Shown here piece after piece: positions 47,099-59,207 of a stretch of DNA of 64,000 bases. A model generated the notes under the pieces. The model was not told the origin of the DNA. It was given only the letters and a program-made list of their open reading frames with translations, and made no database searches. Where the stretch lies: assembly GCF_000004825.1 (NCBI RefSeq), contig NW_008805071.1:1984001-2048000 (forward strand), given 5' to 3'. How positions within the stretch are numbered: position 1 is the first letter of the stretch; each line of letters starts with the position of its first letter. A program made the position numbers and the translations under genes. The stretch is from Heterostelium album PN500 (lineage: Eukaryota; Evosea; Eumycetozoa; Acytosteliales; Acytosteliaceae).

Positions 47099-47888
47099 TT
47101 AACATACTCTGAAAATAACTCTTCCTTTGATAAGAGACATTGGAATACAACCGTAACTTCTAGAGTCAAACGATGAATGTGGGTTGTCACCTTCGATCCA
47201 ACAATAACCTTTCGGTATATCGATACGTCTCGAACCGTAGCCAGTGTCCATCACGATGCTATCACCCTCCAAGTACTTGATACGCTTACATATGTTATCG
47301 CTGGGGTTGGTCGGTGACACTGCCATAATGATATCGTCACGTTTGTATGGTTTCATATTGGTCTTATCGATAAACACTATATCACCCGATGAATTCAATG
47401 TCGGTTGCATCGATGATCCTGAACACTTTTAATATATAATTTCAATTAATTCTTTATTGATTCATTGTAAATAGACAGCAATCAAATCAAATACATACTA
47501 ATGAATATGAAATTACATATTCTCTAACTAAATAAATTATACCAACTGCTTTCAATGTTACTATTAATGTTTCTTTCGATGATTTAGCAATGTTCTCTTT
47601 TTCATTCTCATTATATTTATCTTCTTTTTGTTTATTATTGTAATTTTTATCATTAATTTGTTCTTGGTTGTCATCTTTATTTTCTTTACTATCATCATGA
47701 TTGAAGTGTGTTTTGTTTGAACTTTGACTATAACTATTGCTACTATGATAGAATCTATTTGTTGTGTTTAATTTATTTATACATTTGAAATCAATACTAT
47801 TAAATGATAAACAACTACTACTTAGTCTATTATTACAATTTAATATATTACTATATAGATATTTTAATTTAGTTATATTGATGTTCAT
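47099..47888 (-). CDS. Mitochondrial inner membrane protease subunit, IMP1-like, 238 aa
   Basis: Exons 47499-47888 and 47099-47425 join in phase 0. The first about 100 residues are basic, Asn/Ser/Lys-rich and include the presequence-like NRFYHSSNSYSQ. A membrane helix follows (LIVTLKAVGIIYLVREYVIS). The catalytic part is a type I signal peptidase: CSGSSMQPT with the nucleophile at S135, RDDIIMAV, the general base in NICKRI (K177), YLEGD and YCWIEGDNPHSSFDSR. It cleaves sorting signals of proteins delivered to the intermembrane space. The long polar insertion between presequence and membrane helix is an Asn-rich expansion. IMP1 rather than IMP2 is preferred from the CKR motif and the short insert; the IMP2 alternative is not excluded. 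Confidence 0.87.
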
Positions 47889-48089
47889 TATTATTAATTA
47901 ATAAATATTTTACAATAATGCATTTTTTCATTTTTAAAGCATCTGATGTTTGATGACAAAGAAATAAAATTATAAATTATACATTTATATGAAGTAATCG
48001 GTTTGATTCAGTTAACAGACCCTTTTATTTATTTATTTATTTATTTATTTTTAATAATATTTGTTTGAAGGTGAGTTGGTTGGTTACTT

Positions 48090-50157
48090 CTAGATTTCTG
48101 TTGATAGTTGTGGTAAACAAAAGTTGTAGAATGCATCTTTTCTAAAGAGTTCTGGACCTTTCCAACCACACCAACCTTTCTCTTTGATCAGTTTGATGTT
48201 CTCTGGATCACCTGTATAGTGAGGATCAAGAATGAGATATCTAGACTCACCAGTTTCACTGTTAAAGTCGACACCCAACAGAGTGTACGCAAGAACACCA
48301 CCACCTATCATTATAGGACTACCGTCTCTCTCGAAATGTCTTGCCAATTCTCTTGTCTTTAAAATAACATCTGAACCACTCGATATATTAATAATCTTAC
48401 AATCAATCTAGATAGAGTCAATGTTGATTAAGAAAGGTTTGTTAATAAACATATATATCTAATATTTTAATAAGTATAATACTTTACATTATATAGATTT
48501 TGTAAACAAAGTGAAATCTCTATTGCACCTATCCATTGACTTGATTTGTAGAATGATGCTTTCTTGTCATCCATATCGACGAGTGTCTTTTGTATCTCCC
48601 AATGTGAAGGTACAGATCTCATTGTTAGCTCTTGATACTTCAACCATGAGCAAATAGTTTGCATTGATCTATAGGCACATCCCCATCCCTTTTTGTTTGT
48701 TTTTTAAATAATAATAATAATAATAATAATGTTTGTTAGTTTAAGTTATATAATAAAATAATAAATAGATTAATAAAAAATAATAAGAACACATACATCA
48801 TCATTCATATTATCTTGTTTATAATGATAATAATCATAAGAACCTTGTACCAATGATACTTTTCCACCAAACTTTGAATTACAATCGAGATGTTTGTGAA
48901 TATCTTTGATGTGAGAAGTCCATTGTTTGTTATCGACACCTACGACACAGCTGCTCGATTGTGTATCCATCATGGTTGTAGAGGTCGATCTTATCATTGG
49001 TCTATTCAATGGTAGACATAACAAACGATGATACATCATTCTCTTATCTCTCTGTTGGTCATCATTGACTTCACCATATTTATTCAACTCATAACTAACA
49101 CTAATTGGGAATGGTATTAAATGATTGAATTGGAAATGATATACTTTCTGTACGAATTAATTAGTAAGTTATCTTGATATTTAATATAAATACAGTGTTG
49201 TTAGTATTATTAATACATTACATGATTGACAGTAGATGATTGCGATATTTGTAATTTTATAGCTTGAACTATTTGTGTGAATAGTTGTGATGCATTGATT
49301 GGTTGTTTCTTTGGTAGGTATGTCAGTGTGTTGATATCGATGGTGTGTGTTGCCAATGTTAGTGGTAGTGAACTTGAAGTATTGCTTATCCTTAGTGTTG
49401 GTGCAAACAGTTCTGTTATATCTTTGTTATTGTTGCTACTTTGTTTAATGAGAAGTTGGAAATCGACAGTTGTTGAACTATTATTACTACTCTTGTTGTT
49501 GGATAAAGATGATTGGTTTAGCAGCTTATCCCATTGTTCTGCTGCTGACTTGCTCTGATTATTGGAGAGTATCGATCTGCTTGGCTTGTTCAGCAAACTG
49601 ATGTTGGATTCATCGATGGAATTGACATTCTCGCAACTCACCTGATCTGTCACTCTCGCCAAAGTGTAGGAAGACTTGATTTGTTCAGCTAGCCAACCGA
49701 CTGATTTACTCTCAAGTTTAACATTATTGTTGTCACCACTATCTACTACTACAATCGACTTTTTATTGTTATCGATATTCAAATGAATGAATTGATTGCT
49801 GTTTATCGATGTTGTTGTCGTTGGTGTTGTTGTTGTTGTTGTTGTTGTTGATTTAATGAGTTTTGAAAGCTGACTATCTCTATCATTCCATTTTTCATTC
49901 TCATTATCAGAGTCAGTGATGAATAGTGTTCCTACTAGATATAATGAACTTCCACAACCTGGAATAACTATATTCAATAGTGTTGGATTGTTAAGGAGTG
50001 TGTCATAGTCCAATGGGTACATTGCCAATATGCATGTATTGTCAGAATCGTCTTCATTCTTTTGCAATCCAACTATGACCAACTTCTTTACAGCTTCATC
50101 ACAATTGTTTAATATTCTAAACAGTTGATTTGAGTAATATATCTTATTTAAAACCAT
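48090..50157 (-). CDS. UFM1-specific protease, UFSP2-like, 601 aa
   Basis: Exons 49222-50157, 48797-49147, 48488-48688 and 48090-48407, all in phase 0. The C-terminal peptidase C78 domain has the catalytic cysteine in GWGCAYRSMQ (C433), the Asp-Pro-His pair in LILDPHYTG (D557, H559) and the SPIMIGGGVLAYTLLGVDF strand. The long N-terminal region, with Asn/Ser/Thr linkers, is of the UFSP2 type and not the short UFSP1 type. The enzyme matures the ubiquitin-like modifier UFM1 and removes it from substrates such as ribosomal uL24 at the ER. All the active-site residues I can check are present, so an active UFM1 pathway is expected. The start at 50157 is the first ATG after an A/T leader. Confidence 0.9.
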
Positions 50158-50372
50158 CTTACTAACAAGTTATTATTAGTACTATTAACTTTTACAAATT
50201 AAAATTAAAAATAAAATAAAATGTGATGATCATTTTTTTTTTGTTCAATTTGTGATTACTTGATCAATCAGATTTTAATTTTACAATCTAAATTTATTTA
50301 TTATGTTTAATATTAAAATCTAAATTAATCATTTTTTGTTTTGTTTTGTAAACCACATTAACTGGTAGCTTA

Positions 50373-52356
50373 TCAATAATCTTTACCATCACTCTTTACA
50401 TAACGATGTAACATCTGATTCAAGTTACTCTCTTTGTTTAGATGATACTTAGAGAGTGTATCTATTGATTCTTTGTTTGGATAGATCAATTCATAGTTGG
50501 CATGATGTATATTCTATAGATGTTGTTTTTTTAAAGAGAAGATAATGAATGGTCAGTATAATTAAATCAAAGTAACTAGTTAAAAAATTAAATAATTTAC
50601 CTCAAATTCAAATTGTACAAGTTTATCGAGTGATTGTTCATCAATATGATAGTTATTCATTGATTGATCAACAAACAATTCAGATTTTTGTTCTAATAGT
50701 TTAGATTTGATGTCCTCTTTAATTGTTGTTGAATTGTAAATGGTGTGCCCAATCATATCAAATGTCTCTCTAATAAACTCCAATTTGTTAAAGTTATCGA
50801 ATGGGCTTTTGGCGAAACCTAATTGAGCATTCATATTTGCTTCAATGAAAATAGGTTGGAAACTATTCAATTTTAAAAATTAGTTTAACTTTATCAGATT
50901 AGTTGATCAATTAATACTACATACTTATCTAATAAATCGATATCTAATCCCATCAGTTGGAATCCAACCGAGTCAGATTTCATTAATTCTTTTGTCTTTT
51001 CTAGAACTGAAGGTTCAGCACTGAATATCGTTTTTACAACGACATCTTTAATATTCTTCCACAATAAAGTAGATGGATACAAGTTGTTATTATCTAAATA
51101 TCTCCAAAATGCTTTAAGACTCCATTTACTTCCAACATCATCGACATTGACATCTGTACTGAATGTATATGAGGAAAGATCAGTGTTTAGAGCTTGATTG
51201 GTTATATGCATTGACATATTTAAATCATTAAAAGTAGACTTATCATTGGTAAAACTATATATAGATTATAATTAGATAAATTTTTAGTACATCAATTGTT
51301 TTACAATACTTACTCTATAGTTGCAAACTTTAATGAACCATGATTATGAATATAAATAATCAAGGGATCCAATGAAGTTACCAAAACATATAATCTAAGG
51401 GTAAATTTCTTTCCGTCAATTAAAAATGGATTTGGAATATACCTATTACTTTAGTTAGTAACAAAACCTATTAAATGTATTATAATAATTTTTGGAATAT
51501 TCTTACTTTTGAATAACATAATTTGGATCATTTTCAATTTGATTTACATTTGAATATAAATGGATACCTATACCTCTTCCACCAAATTTTGGTTTGGAGA
51601 TGAAATTGACTTTAGGATTCTGCTCTGCGAATTGTTGAAGTGAATAATAATCCTCTGGCAGAGTGAATGTAATTGGATGGAATGAGAACTCTTCTTCTCC
51701 AAATCTCTCAGCCATTTCCTTGATATTCTTTGCAAGCAAATGTTTTGAATTTAATGCCTGTGGCATACCAGGATATCTGTTTATTTGATTTGGATTTTTC
51801 AATCGATCATAGAGTTCATTTGGAAAATCTGATTTCTCCACAAGTGCCAAATTTATTTTTAACCATATTAAATCAATTGATGAGATGTCCTATTTATTCG
51901 CAAAAAAGAAAAGGAAATTAATTATTAAAAAGTTTGGTTAGAAAAATATATATAGATCGTTAAAAAAAAAAAAATTAAAAATGTATACATGAGATAACAA
52001 TTCACAATCTAGATCATTTTGTTTAAAAAGTTGTCTGAAAGATCTCTCCTCTAGAACTTCACATAATAGATTTCTACACTGCCATTGAACAGCGATTTCA
52101 TCATTTGTCAATTCCTCTTTGTTTTTATTACCAAAAGGAAAAACTACATCTTCATATTTTAGACAAGTTGTCGTATTTAAAACCAAGGCCACTGTTTTTA
52201 ATGGAGTCTTGCCATAGATATTGACAAGAGTAACAACATCTTTTTTTTTAAAATAAACCAGACAATTAGTTTTTTAAAGTTTTTATTTTAAAAAAAATAG
52301 TTTAACTAACCATTTAAATCAATATCTTTTAACAATGAAGAGTATTTAAATACCAT
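50373..52356 (-). CDS. Tubulin-tyrosine-ligase family protein, 513 aa
   Basis: Seven exons join in frame: 52311-52356, 51989-52239, 51507-51889, 51314-51442, 50925-51254, 50601-50862 and 50373-50513. The ATP-grasp TTL domain fills most of the protein: [20 protein letters not shown], the nucleotide-binding loop [49 protein letters not shown] and the metal-binding [15 protein letters not shown] (ExNxxxxL; here EAN...L instead of EVNxSPAL). These enzymes ligate Tyr, Glu or Gly to tubulin tails. Dictyostelids lack cilia, so the substrate may be cytoplasmic tubulin or another protein. The specificity subgroup cannot be told from sequence by eye. Confidence 0.9.
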
Positions 52357-52568
52357 TATTTAATATATATATTGAATTAGAATAAAAAAATGATTGAATT
52401 TGTTCAAAAGTTTAAAATGAATTAAAAATATCTTAAATTAAATTTATCAACTTGAATTCTTGCCCAATAATATAGATTTTTTTTTTTCATTAATTTGCTC
52501 AGTGTCTGCATTGCTCTTCTTTTTTACATTTGAGTGTTGTTGCTTCTGTTATTTTTTACTATGAATGT

Positions 52569-52864
52569 TTAATATCGGGATTGGGTGTGATACAATTTCG
52601 ACAATATCGATTCCATAGTTGAACTAAGGAAAAGTTTCATCCATATATCAATCAGCCTCAACACTGAGATAGTATCTGCTCCGCTACACAGTTTTTCTCG
52701 GATGAAGGACTGAATATTCGCTTTGTCCCATGGCATTAAGGAAATGTACCCATCATCTACAGTAAAAGTAAGTTTCCGCAATTTCATCGAAAATGCACTT
52801 TCATATCAATACAGTTCGTGAAGCTCAACTTTGGTCTATCTATTCCTAACAGAACTACAGTCTT
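52569..52864 (-). pseudogene. Possible fragment of a leucine-rich dictyostelid family gene
   Basis: Between the TTL and FAD-synthase starts lies about 300 bases of protein-like, less AT-rich DNA. On the minus strand a 72-codon frame (LTFTVDDGYISLMPWDKANI to LYHTQSRY) is preceded, in another frame, by a leucine-rich piece (LGIDRPKLSFTNCIDMKVHF). The pieces meet near 52777 as if shifted in frame. The style resembles F-box/LRR-like proteins such as the one at 1467-4676, but identity is not established. A short real gene with an unseen intron is possible. Confidence 0.35.
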
Positions 52865-53040
52865 CTAAAAGTATAAAAATTTTGAATATTTTTATCTAAA
52901 AAATATCAAATAATAAAACTCTAGTATTATCTTAACTAACTCTAAACTATATCTCTCTCAATCAACGTTAGACAATTTCACATTAATTTTGCATCGTTTT
53001 TTTTTTTCTTTTATTTTTTTTTTTTATAAGTGACGATAAA

Positions 53041-53151
53041 TTTTAATATTAAATATTAAATATTAAATATTAAATATTGAATATTGAATATTAAATATTG
53101 AATATTAAATATTAAATATTAAATATTAAATATTAAATATTGAATTTTAAT
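53041..53151. repeat. Tandem ATTAAAT/ATTGAAT 7-mer array
   Basis: About 15 near-identical 7-bp units (attaaat, with several attgaat variants) end a few bases before the FAD-synthase start codon. It therefore forms most of the 5' leader or core promoter of that gene. Confidence 0.85.
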
Positions 53152-53155
53152 TAAC

Positions 53156-54100
53156 ATGATGAGAGACACACAAATCCTATTTGACCTATCTAATTTAGAT
53201 GACGATATTACAGATGACCCATCTTTAATTGAAAAGATCAACAAATCAATTGCAACAATAGAATTAACTTTTAATAAATACAAGTAAGTTGTTGAATTTT
53301 ATATTACTAGATCATTGTATTTATTTATTATAATCATGATTCATTAATTTAAAATATATATTATAATAAATATATATGTAGGTTTGAAGAAATTGCACTT
53401 TGTTTCAATGGTGGAAAGGATTGTGTTGTATTATTACATTTAATGAACTATGTTTTGGTAAAGAGAACAAAACAACAAAAAGATAATAATATAGATAATA
53501 ATAATAGTATTGATAGTTATAAATTAAGAACATTATATTTCCATTCAGAAGATAGTTTTAAAGAGGTCACTAAATTCACTGACTACTGTTCAAAGATATA
53601 TAATTTGCATGTCGAATCGATAGACAAAGGTTTGAAAGATGGTTTAGAACAACAGGTCAACATGCATAGTATCAAAGCTATTTTCGCAGGTACAAGATCA
53701 ACTGATCCTTATTCAAGTCATTTAACAGAGTTTACACAAACCGATCCTGTATGTGTTATCATATTGTTATTATTAATTATAAGTTAATGATAGCTCTAAA
53801 CTTGGTCAATAATATAGCTAATTTTATTTTAATTATTATAATTATCAATAGTCATGGCCACAATTTATAAGAGTTAGTCCGATTTTAGAATGGAATTATG
53901 CAGATGTTTGGAAGTTTATTAGAACATTTAAAATACCATATTGTGTTTTGTATGATGAAGGATATACTTCGATAGGACATGTCAATGATACCATTCCCAA
54001 CCCAGCGTTATTAGATGAATCAACCGGTAAATACTTACCTGCATATCATTTGAAAGACGGTACTTTAGAGAGATCTGGTCGATTAAAAAAAGTACAATAA
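53156..54100 (+). CDS. FAD synthase (FMN adenylyltransferase), PAPS-reductase-like, 247 aa
   Basis: Exons 53156-53283, 53382-53748 and 53852-54100 join in frame. The protein is a PP-loop ATP pyrophosphatase of the eukaryotic Fad1 type: LCFNGGKDCVVLLHLMNYV (the SFNGGKD loop), AIFAGTRSTDPYSSHLTEFT, DPSWPQFIRVSPILEWNYAD, VWKFIRTFKIPYCVLYDEGY and TSIGHVNDTIPNP. It adenylates FMN to make FAD, in the cytosol or mitochondria. The N-terminal molybdopterin-binding domain of animal FLAD1 is absent, as in fungi. Two start codons are adjacent (53156 and 53159). It converges with the ABC transporter gene. Confidence 0.93.
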
Positions 54101-54329
54101 TCAAAAACAAAATAGTAACAAATATAGACATAATATTACAAATATATATTCACAAAATAAATCATGATCTATGAATGATTTTATATTTTAACAATATATA
54201 TATGCTTTATATCTTTACTTATGATATAAATACATATACATTAGTTTATTTTTAAATAGTTAATAATTAAAATGATGATGATGATGATGATATTACAACA
54301 ATAATAATAATAACAAAGATAAAGTAAAA

Positions 54330-56591
54330 TTATAATACAACAACTCTTTTGTTAAATTGTAATGTTAATAGACTTATAATTCTATAGCCAACGGATATGA
54401 TTATCATTACGTAGATAGATTGATAGATGTTAATGTCGTTCCATCCATAGGATTCGAGTACTTGTTCACCGGTTGTAATTGGACAGATAGTACCGTTGAT
54501 CGCTTGGTTGCCTGGACAGTCGAATGTCAATCCTTGGAATTCATTGATTGCGATTACCTCTGCTGCCCACTTGGTTGGCAGTGCATAGTTAAAGTATTTC
54601 AAGACTGCTGGTAGCTCGCCGTTCGGTCTAAAGAAACCGGCCAACACAGAGAAGAGTGAGAGCAACACATTCGATATGGTAGTGGCCATTCCGACATCGT
54701 AAAACAACGAACAAACAAACAATCCGACAGACTCGCCCGAGAACAACAAGAAGAAAATAACCAGAGCGAATCGGAAGAATCGAACCGCAGAGTTTTGTAG
54801 ACCCAGTGTAAAGTAGGTGACAGCTGCATAGCCGAGCGATCCAACAATGTTGAAAGGCAACTCCACTAGACCGTACGAGAAGAAGAATGCAAGCGTCGAG
54901 TACAATCCGTCGGAACGTTCACGGTAGAAGAGATTACGCTCGGTTGGGAACAGCGCTACACAGTTGAGCAGTGCAATGAAAATCATAGAGAGCGACTCGT
55001 AGAGGAAACCAGACCGGTTCTGCACACCGTATTGGTCGTCGCTGATACGCAAGAAACAGATACACATCATCAGACCAAACGATACGATCTGTGAGATTCT
55101 TGTGATGGCAGCTGGAACGTCACGCAAATGATTCAAATAAGATCGACTGGTAAGCGCGGGAATCGAGTAGTAGAAAGGTGTAGATGCACGTAGCTGTGAA
55201 GAAAGTTTTACTTCTTTTATAGATCGACTCTTACCTCCACTGTTTGTCACACTCTCAGCGATTGTATTCAACATCAATTGATTCTCTTCACTCTCTTGAA
55301 AGCCTGCAACCAACACTCTTAATCTATCAACTGAATTCTGTTCTAATGTTACACTTCTATAATCTATAGATACAATATCAACTTGAATTGAAATAAATAA
55401 AAGTTAATGTTAATCATCATTATTATTATTTAAATGTTTTTTATATAGTTTACTTACTAAAATAATCAGCAGGATTCTCCATCTTTGGACACTTGAAATT
55501 CAATCGAGAAAAGTGTTCGATCATCGATGAAGTACTACCGATATATACAAGTTGACCTTTTGATAACAACATTACTTGATCGAATAACTTGAAAATATCG
55601 GATCTAGGTTGATGAATAGTACATATTACTGTTCTGTTTTGTCTGGCAATCGATACCATCGTTTGTGTAACCTGATAGGCTGTAAATGAATCTAATCCAG
55701 TTGTTGGTTCATCAAGAAATAAAACACCTAAAAAAAAACAACCAAAACAAAACAAATCAAAAACAAAACATATTAGTATTTTAATCACATAATACTACTG
55801 AACCTATTTGTTATATACATACTTGGATCAGTTAACATTTGACAACCAATTGAAACTCTACGTTTTTCACCACCGGAAATACCACGTTTTCCGTTACCTC
55901 CGACTCTGGTGTTGGCACAGTCTCTCAGTCCGAGTTCAGCAATGACCTCTTCGACCCGGTTGATTTTATCTTGTTTCGGCATGTCCACTGGTAGTCTTAG
56001 TCGTGCAGAGTACATCAGTGATTCACGCACCGTCAGATTTGGCAGTAGGTAATCCTTTTGCATGACGTATCCGACGGCACTCTTTACTAGCTCTGGTGGT
56101 GGACTCACGATGTCGTTGAAGAGAATCTGGCCGTCGACTTTCATCTCTGCCTTTGAGAACCGACCACTTATCGTATTGAGCAGTGTCGTCTTACCACTGC
56201 CACTGCCACCGAGAATAGCACACATCTTTCCAGGTCTGATAATGGCAGAGATATTATTGAGAATCAAACGTTGTTGTTTACGTTCACACAGTCCGATCTT
56301 TGTAAATACATTCTCACTTTCACCTCGTAGCGATACATTCACTTTATTCAGAGTGATAGTGATCGGTACATTATTATATCTAATATGATCGTGATCTAAA
56401 TATTCTATATCATCTCTTGTACCTACTAATGATGCTGATGTTATTGGTTTTATATTTGTTATTGTTGTTGTTGTTGTTGATGATTGTACATCAGTGTCGA
56501 CACTGCTACTAATACTATTATTAATATTGTTGTTATCAATTGTATGATTAATATCTAATCTATGATTATTTAGATCATCAATTGATTCCAT
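54330..56591 (-). CDS. ABC transporter G-family half-transporter, 696 aa
   Basis: Exons 55823-56591, 55458-55727 and 54330-55381 join in frame. The nucleotide-binding domain comes first: Walker A LGGSGSGKTTLL, Q-loop MQKDYL, signature ISGGEKRRVSIG, Walker B LFLDEPTTGLDS and the H-loop CTIHQPRSDIF. The second half has six membrane segments (AAITRISQIVSFGLMMCICF, SMIFIALLNCVALFPT, LAFFFSYGLVELPFNIVGSL, FRFALVIFFLLFSG, ATTISNVLLSLFSVLAGFF, SIYVMIIISVGYRII) and an extracellular loop with cysteines before the last. This NBD-TMD order and single set define an ABCG half-transporter, which must dimerise. It resembles the D. discoideum AbcG21/22 type; the number is not assigned. The substrate is unknown, with lipids or hydrophobic compounds typical for the family. 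Confidence 0.94.
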
Positions 56592-56908
56592 ATCTAAATT
56601 AAAATAAATAAAATATTATATATCAATTGAATAATAAAGTTCAATAAAGTTTTACAACAAAGTATATCATAGCAGAATTATTGTTTGCTCATGAACTACT
56701 AAGGGGTTTTTTGTGCGATTAGTTGTTGTTTTTTGTAAAAATAAATTTCATCACACCGAGATATTTAGTGGTAGATCGGAATTGATTTATTCTCTTGAAA
56801 AAAAAAATTAGTTTTGTGCTTTTCTATTTTTTTTTTTTTTTTTAAAAAATTTCATTTTACTTACATTTTTATTCTTATACAAAATAATTATTAAATTCTA
56901 AAATTGTT
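56592..56908. other. Intergenic region between transporter and helicase genes
   Basis: 317 bases with T- and A-runs (near 56828-56850). It should hold the promoter of the transporter gene and the 3' end of the helicase gene, both on the minus strand. Confidence 0.45.
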
Positions 56909-58982
56909 TTAAATAATCTCTGGTTCTGTGTATTTACAATAAAAAAGTTAATAATGAAACAAAAATGATAAGAAAAATAAAAACTTACCTAACAATACAG
57001 TATGTCCTTCTTTTTTCAGTAATGACATTCTTGATCCAGAATGTGATTTTAGAATTTTATTTACTTTTTCTGAAAACTATGATAGATGTTTCGAATGTTA
57101 ATTAAAAAGTTAATATTGATCGATTTAGTTAGTTTGTTTGTTTATTAGTTTGAAAATCTCCAAAACTTACATAGAAATCATGATAATCCAAATGTTGTTT
57201 ATCGTCAGCGGTTCTAAGTCCTCTACCGAGTTTCTGTAGTGTCATATTTGGATCTTTTCCACCGCAAGCGTTGATGAGATGATGAATACGCACATCGATA
57301 CCAACATAACCAATAGCAGAGAAGATTGCTACAACCTTTTGATTCTTTGCATACTTTAGCTTGTGAAGTACAAACTCTCTGGTTTCAACATTGTCGTCAC
57401 CCTTTACCCAATAGGCATTTGGCATCATTCTAGCCAGCCGATCTCCATGCGATATTCTCTTTACCAAAATCATAATTCTACCAGATTCGATTGAATCCAC
57501 CAACTTTACAATCGATTCATTTAAATAATCATTCTCTGCAATTAAATCTGATTCTATATCATAAAATGAAAGTTTACCACCACTATTATTGTTATTACTT
57601 TCTTTTGTTTCTCCATTGATCTGACCATCTTTATCATCTTCTAAAATAATATTTTCACTATCTTGTAATTCTACACCACTCGCCAGCAATTTCTCTTTCT
57701 TTTTTTCCAACTTTGTTGACTTTTGTTTAATATGATAATTAATTGGATAGAAATGTATATATGCATTTGCCAATATATTCTCTGTTGTTAATAAAATAGA
57801 TGGATAAGTTGAATTCTATTCTTACTTGATATAAATATTGTTGTTTTTGCACTTACTTTGGGTCAATGCTTTAGTTGTGATATCACATAATAATGTACCA
57901 AAAACAGAGGTAATACGATTGTTATGAATGGGATCATCTATTTTGAATGGTGTTGCTGAGAATCCAAAGCGAGCATAGGCGTTGTCAAACATTTTGAATG
58001 CGTTACGAGCGGTTGGCGATGTGAATTCATGAACTTCATCGACTAGCAATACCTGTGCGCGTCGACATTGCTCTTCGATCTTGTGTGCCGACATCAGCGT
58101 TGAGATGGTGACACGCTTCGGTTCAAAGTAATCGGATGACACTCTGCCTGCGTTGCATACACCAGCTTCGACAAGACTCTTGTGAATCTGGGTGACCAGT
58201 GATCGTTTGGTAACTAGAATCAACACCGATACATCATCACCGAGTGCCTTGATCAGACTGGCGAGAATCATTGTCTTTCCACCACCGGTTGCACACTTTA
58301 TAATACCACGATGATTTGCCAGCGCGAAATTGATGCTCTCCACTTGAAAATCATATAGCTTTACACCATTACCACTGTCATCCAACAACAAATCGTTGTC
58401 CACTTCTTTTGGTTCCAAATCATCGCTCTGCATATCGAATAATCTAGTTGGAACCAATGACTTTTCATAGAGATCAATCATCTTTTGTTGTTGTTTGTCC
58501 AATTCCGTTAATTCTTGTTCCATCTCTCCTTTTCCTTCTTCTCCATCTTCACTCTTTTTTGATTTCTTTTTCTTTGTTTTTGATTTTGTCTTTGAGTCTG
58601 ATGATGATGATGATGATTCTTGTAGTTCAGGTAGTTTAATTGAATAATCCCAATTACTATAGAGTTGAGGTATAGGAATACGTTCATCAATACGATTGTA
58701 ATCTACGTTCAACTCTGACAGTTCATTTGCAACGATTGGTAGCAATCCAGTAGCGAATTTACCAGTTTTCGGTGCAAAGAAAGGTACTTTTAGAGTGTGA
58801 AACGGTGATGCGAATGGTATTGAACTAGTTGAATTCTTGATACCACGCTTATAGTTGGGTGCAGAGAATGTCATCCTCTTATACAAAGTTTCCATTACAA
58901 CGGGATCTGCATTCTTTAGAAATGAATAACTATTATTTATCTTTATAAAAGGTTTACATCCGTTACTAATTAATTTATTCAT
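56909..58982 (-). CDS. SF2 DEVH-box helicase, UvsW/XPB-like, 613 aa
   Basis: Exons 57857-58982, 57171-57781, 56989-57076 and a 17-nt last exon 56909-56925; the terminal mini-exon ends in EPEII and is less certain. RecA domain 1 has YDFQVESINFAL, Walker A CATGGGKTMI, VLILVTKRSL, the DEVH box (VLLVDEVHEF) and motif III FGFSATPF. Domain 2 has IMILVKRISHGDRLARM, FSAIGYVGIDVRIHHLI and the arginine fingers in LQKLGRGLRT. The layout matches phage UvsW/XPB-like DNA helicases, which branch-migrate or unwind DNA. An N-terminal part (FSAPNYKRGIKN) and an acidic/Lys-rich linker are extra, and a long charged insert splits domain 2. A mitochondrial or nuclear DNA-repair role is inference. No DNA-repair nuclease domain is fused. 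Confidence 0.82.
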
Positions 58983-59207
58983 TTGTTTTTTATATTATCT
59001 TTTTTACAACAACAACAACTATATAATTGATATACATGTATTTTTAATATTATCAAAACATAATAATTCGTCTTTTTTTTTTGACCTAGATCAGTGTTTT
59101 CTTAGAAAAAAAAAAAGACACTTAAAAATTACATAGTTGTCATTGTTTTTTTATTATAGTAATAATTGTCGGTCCAATAATTTATTATGATTGTTTTACT
59201 GTGTTGG

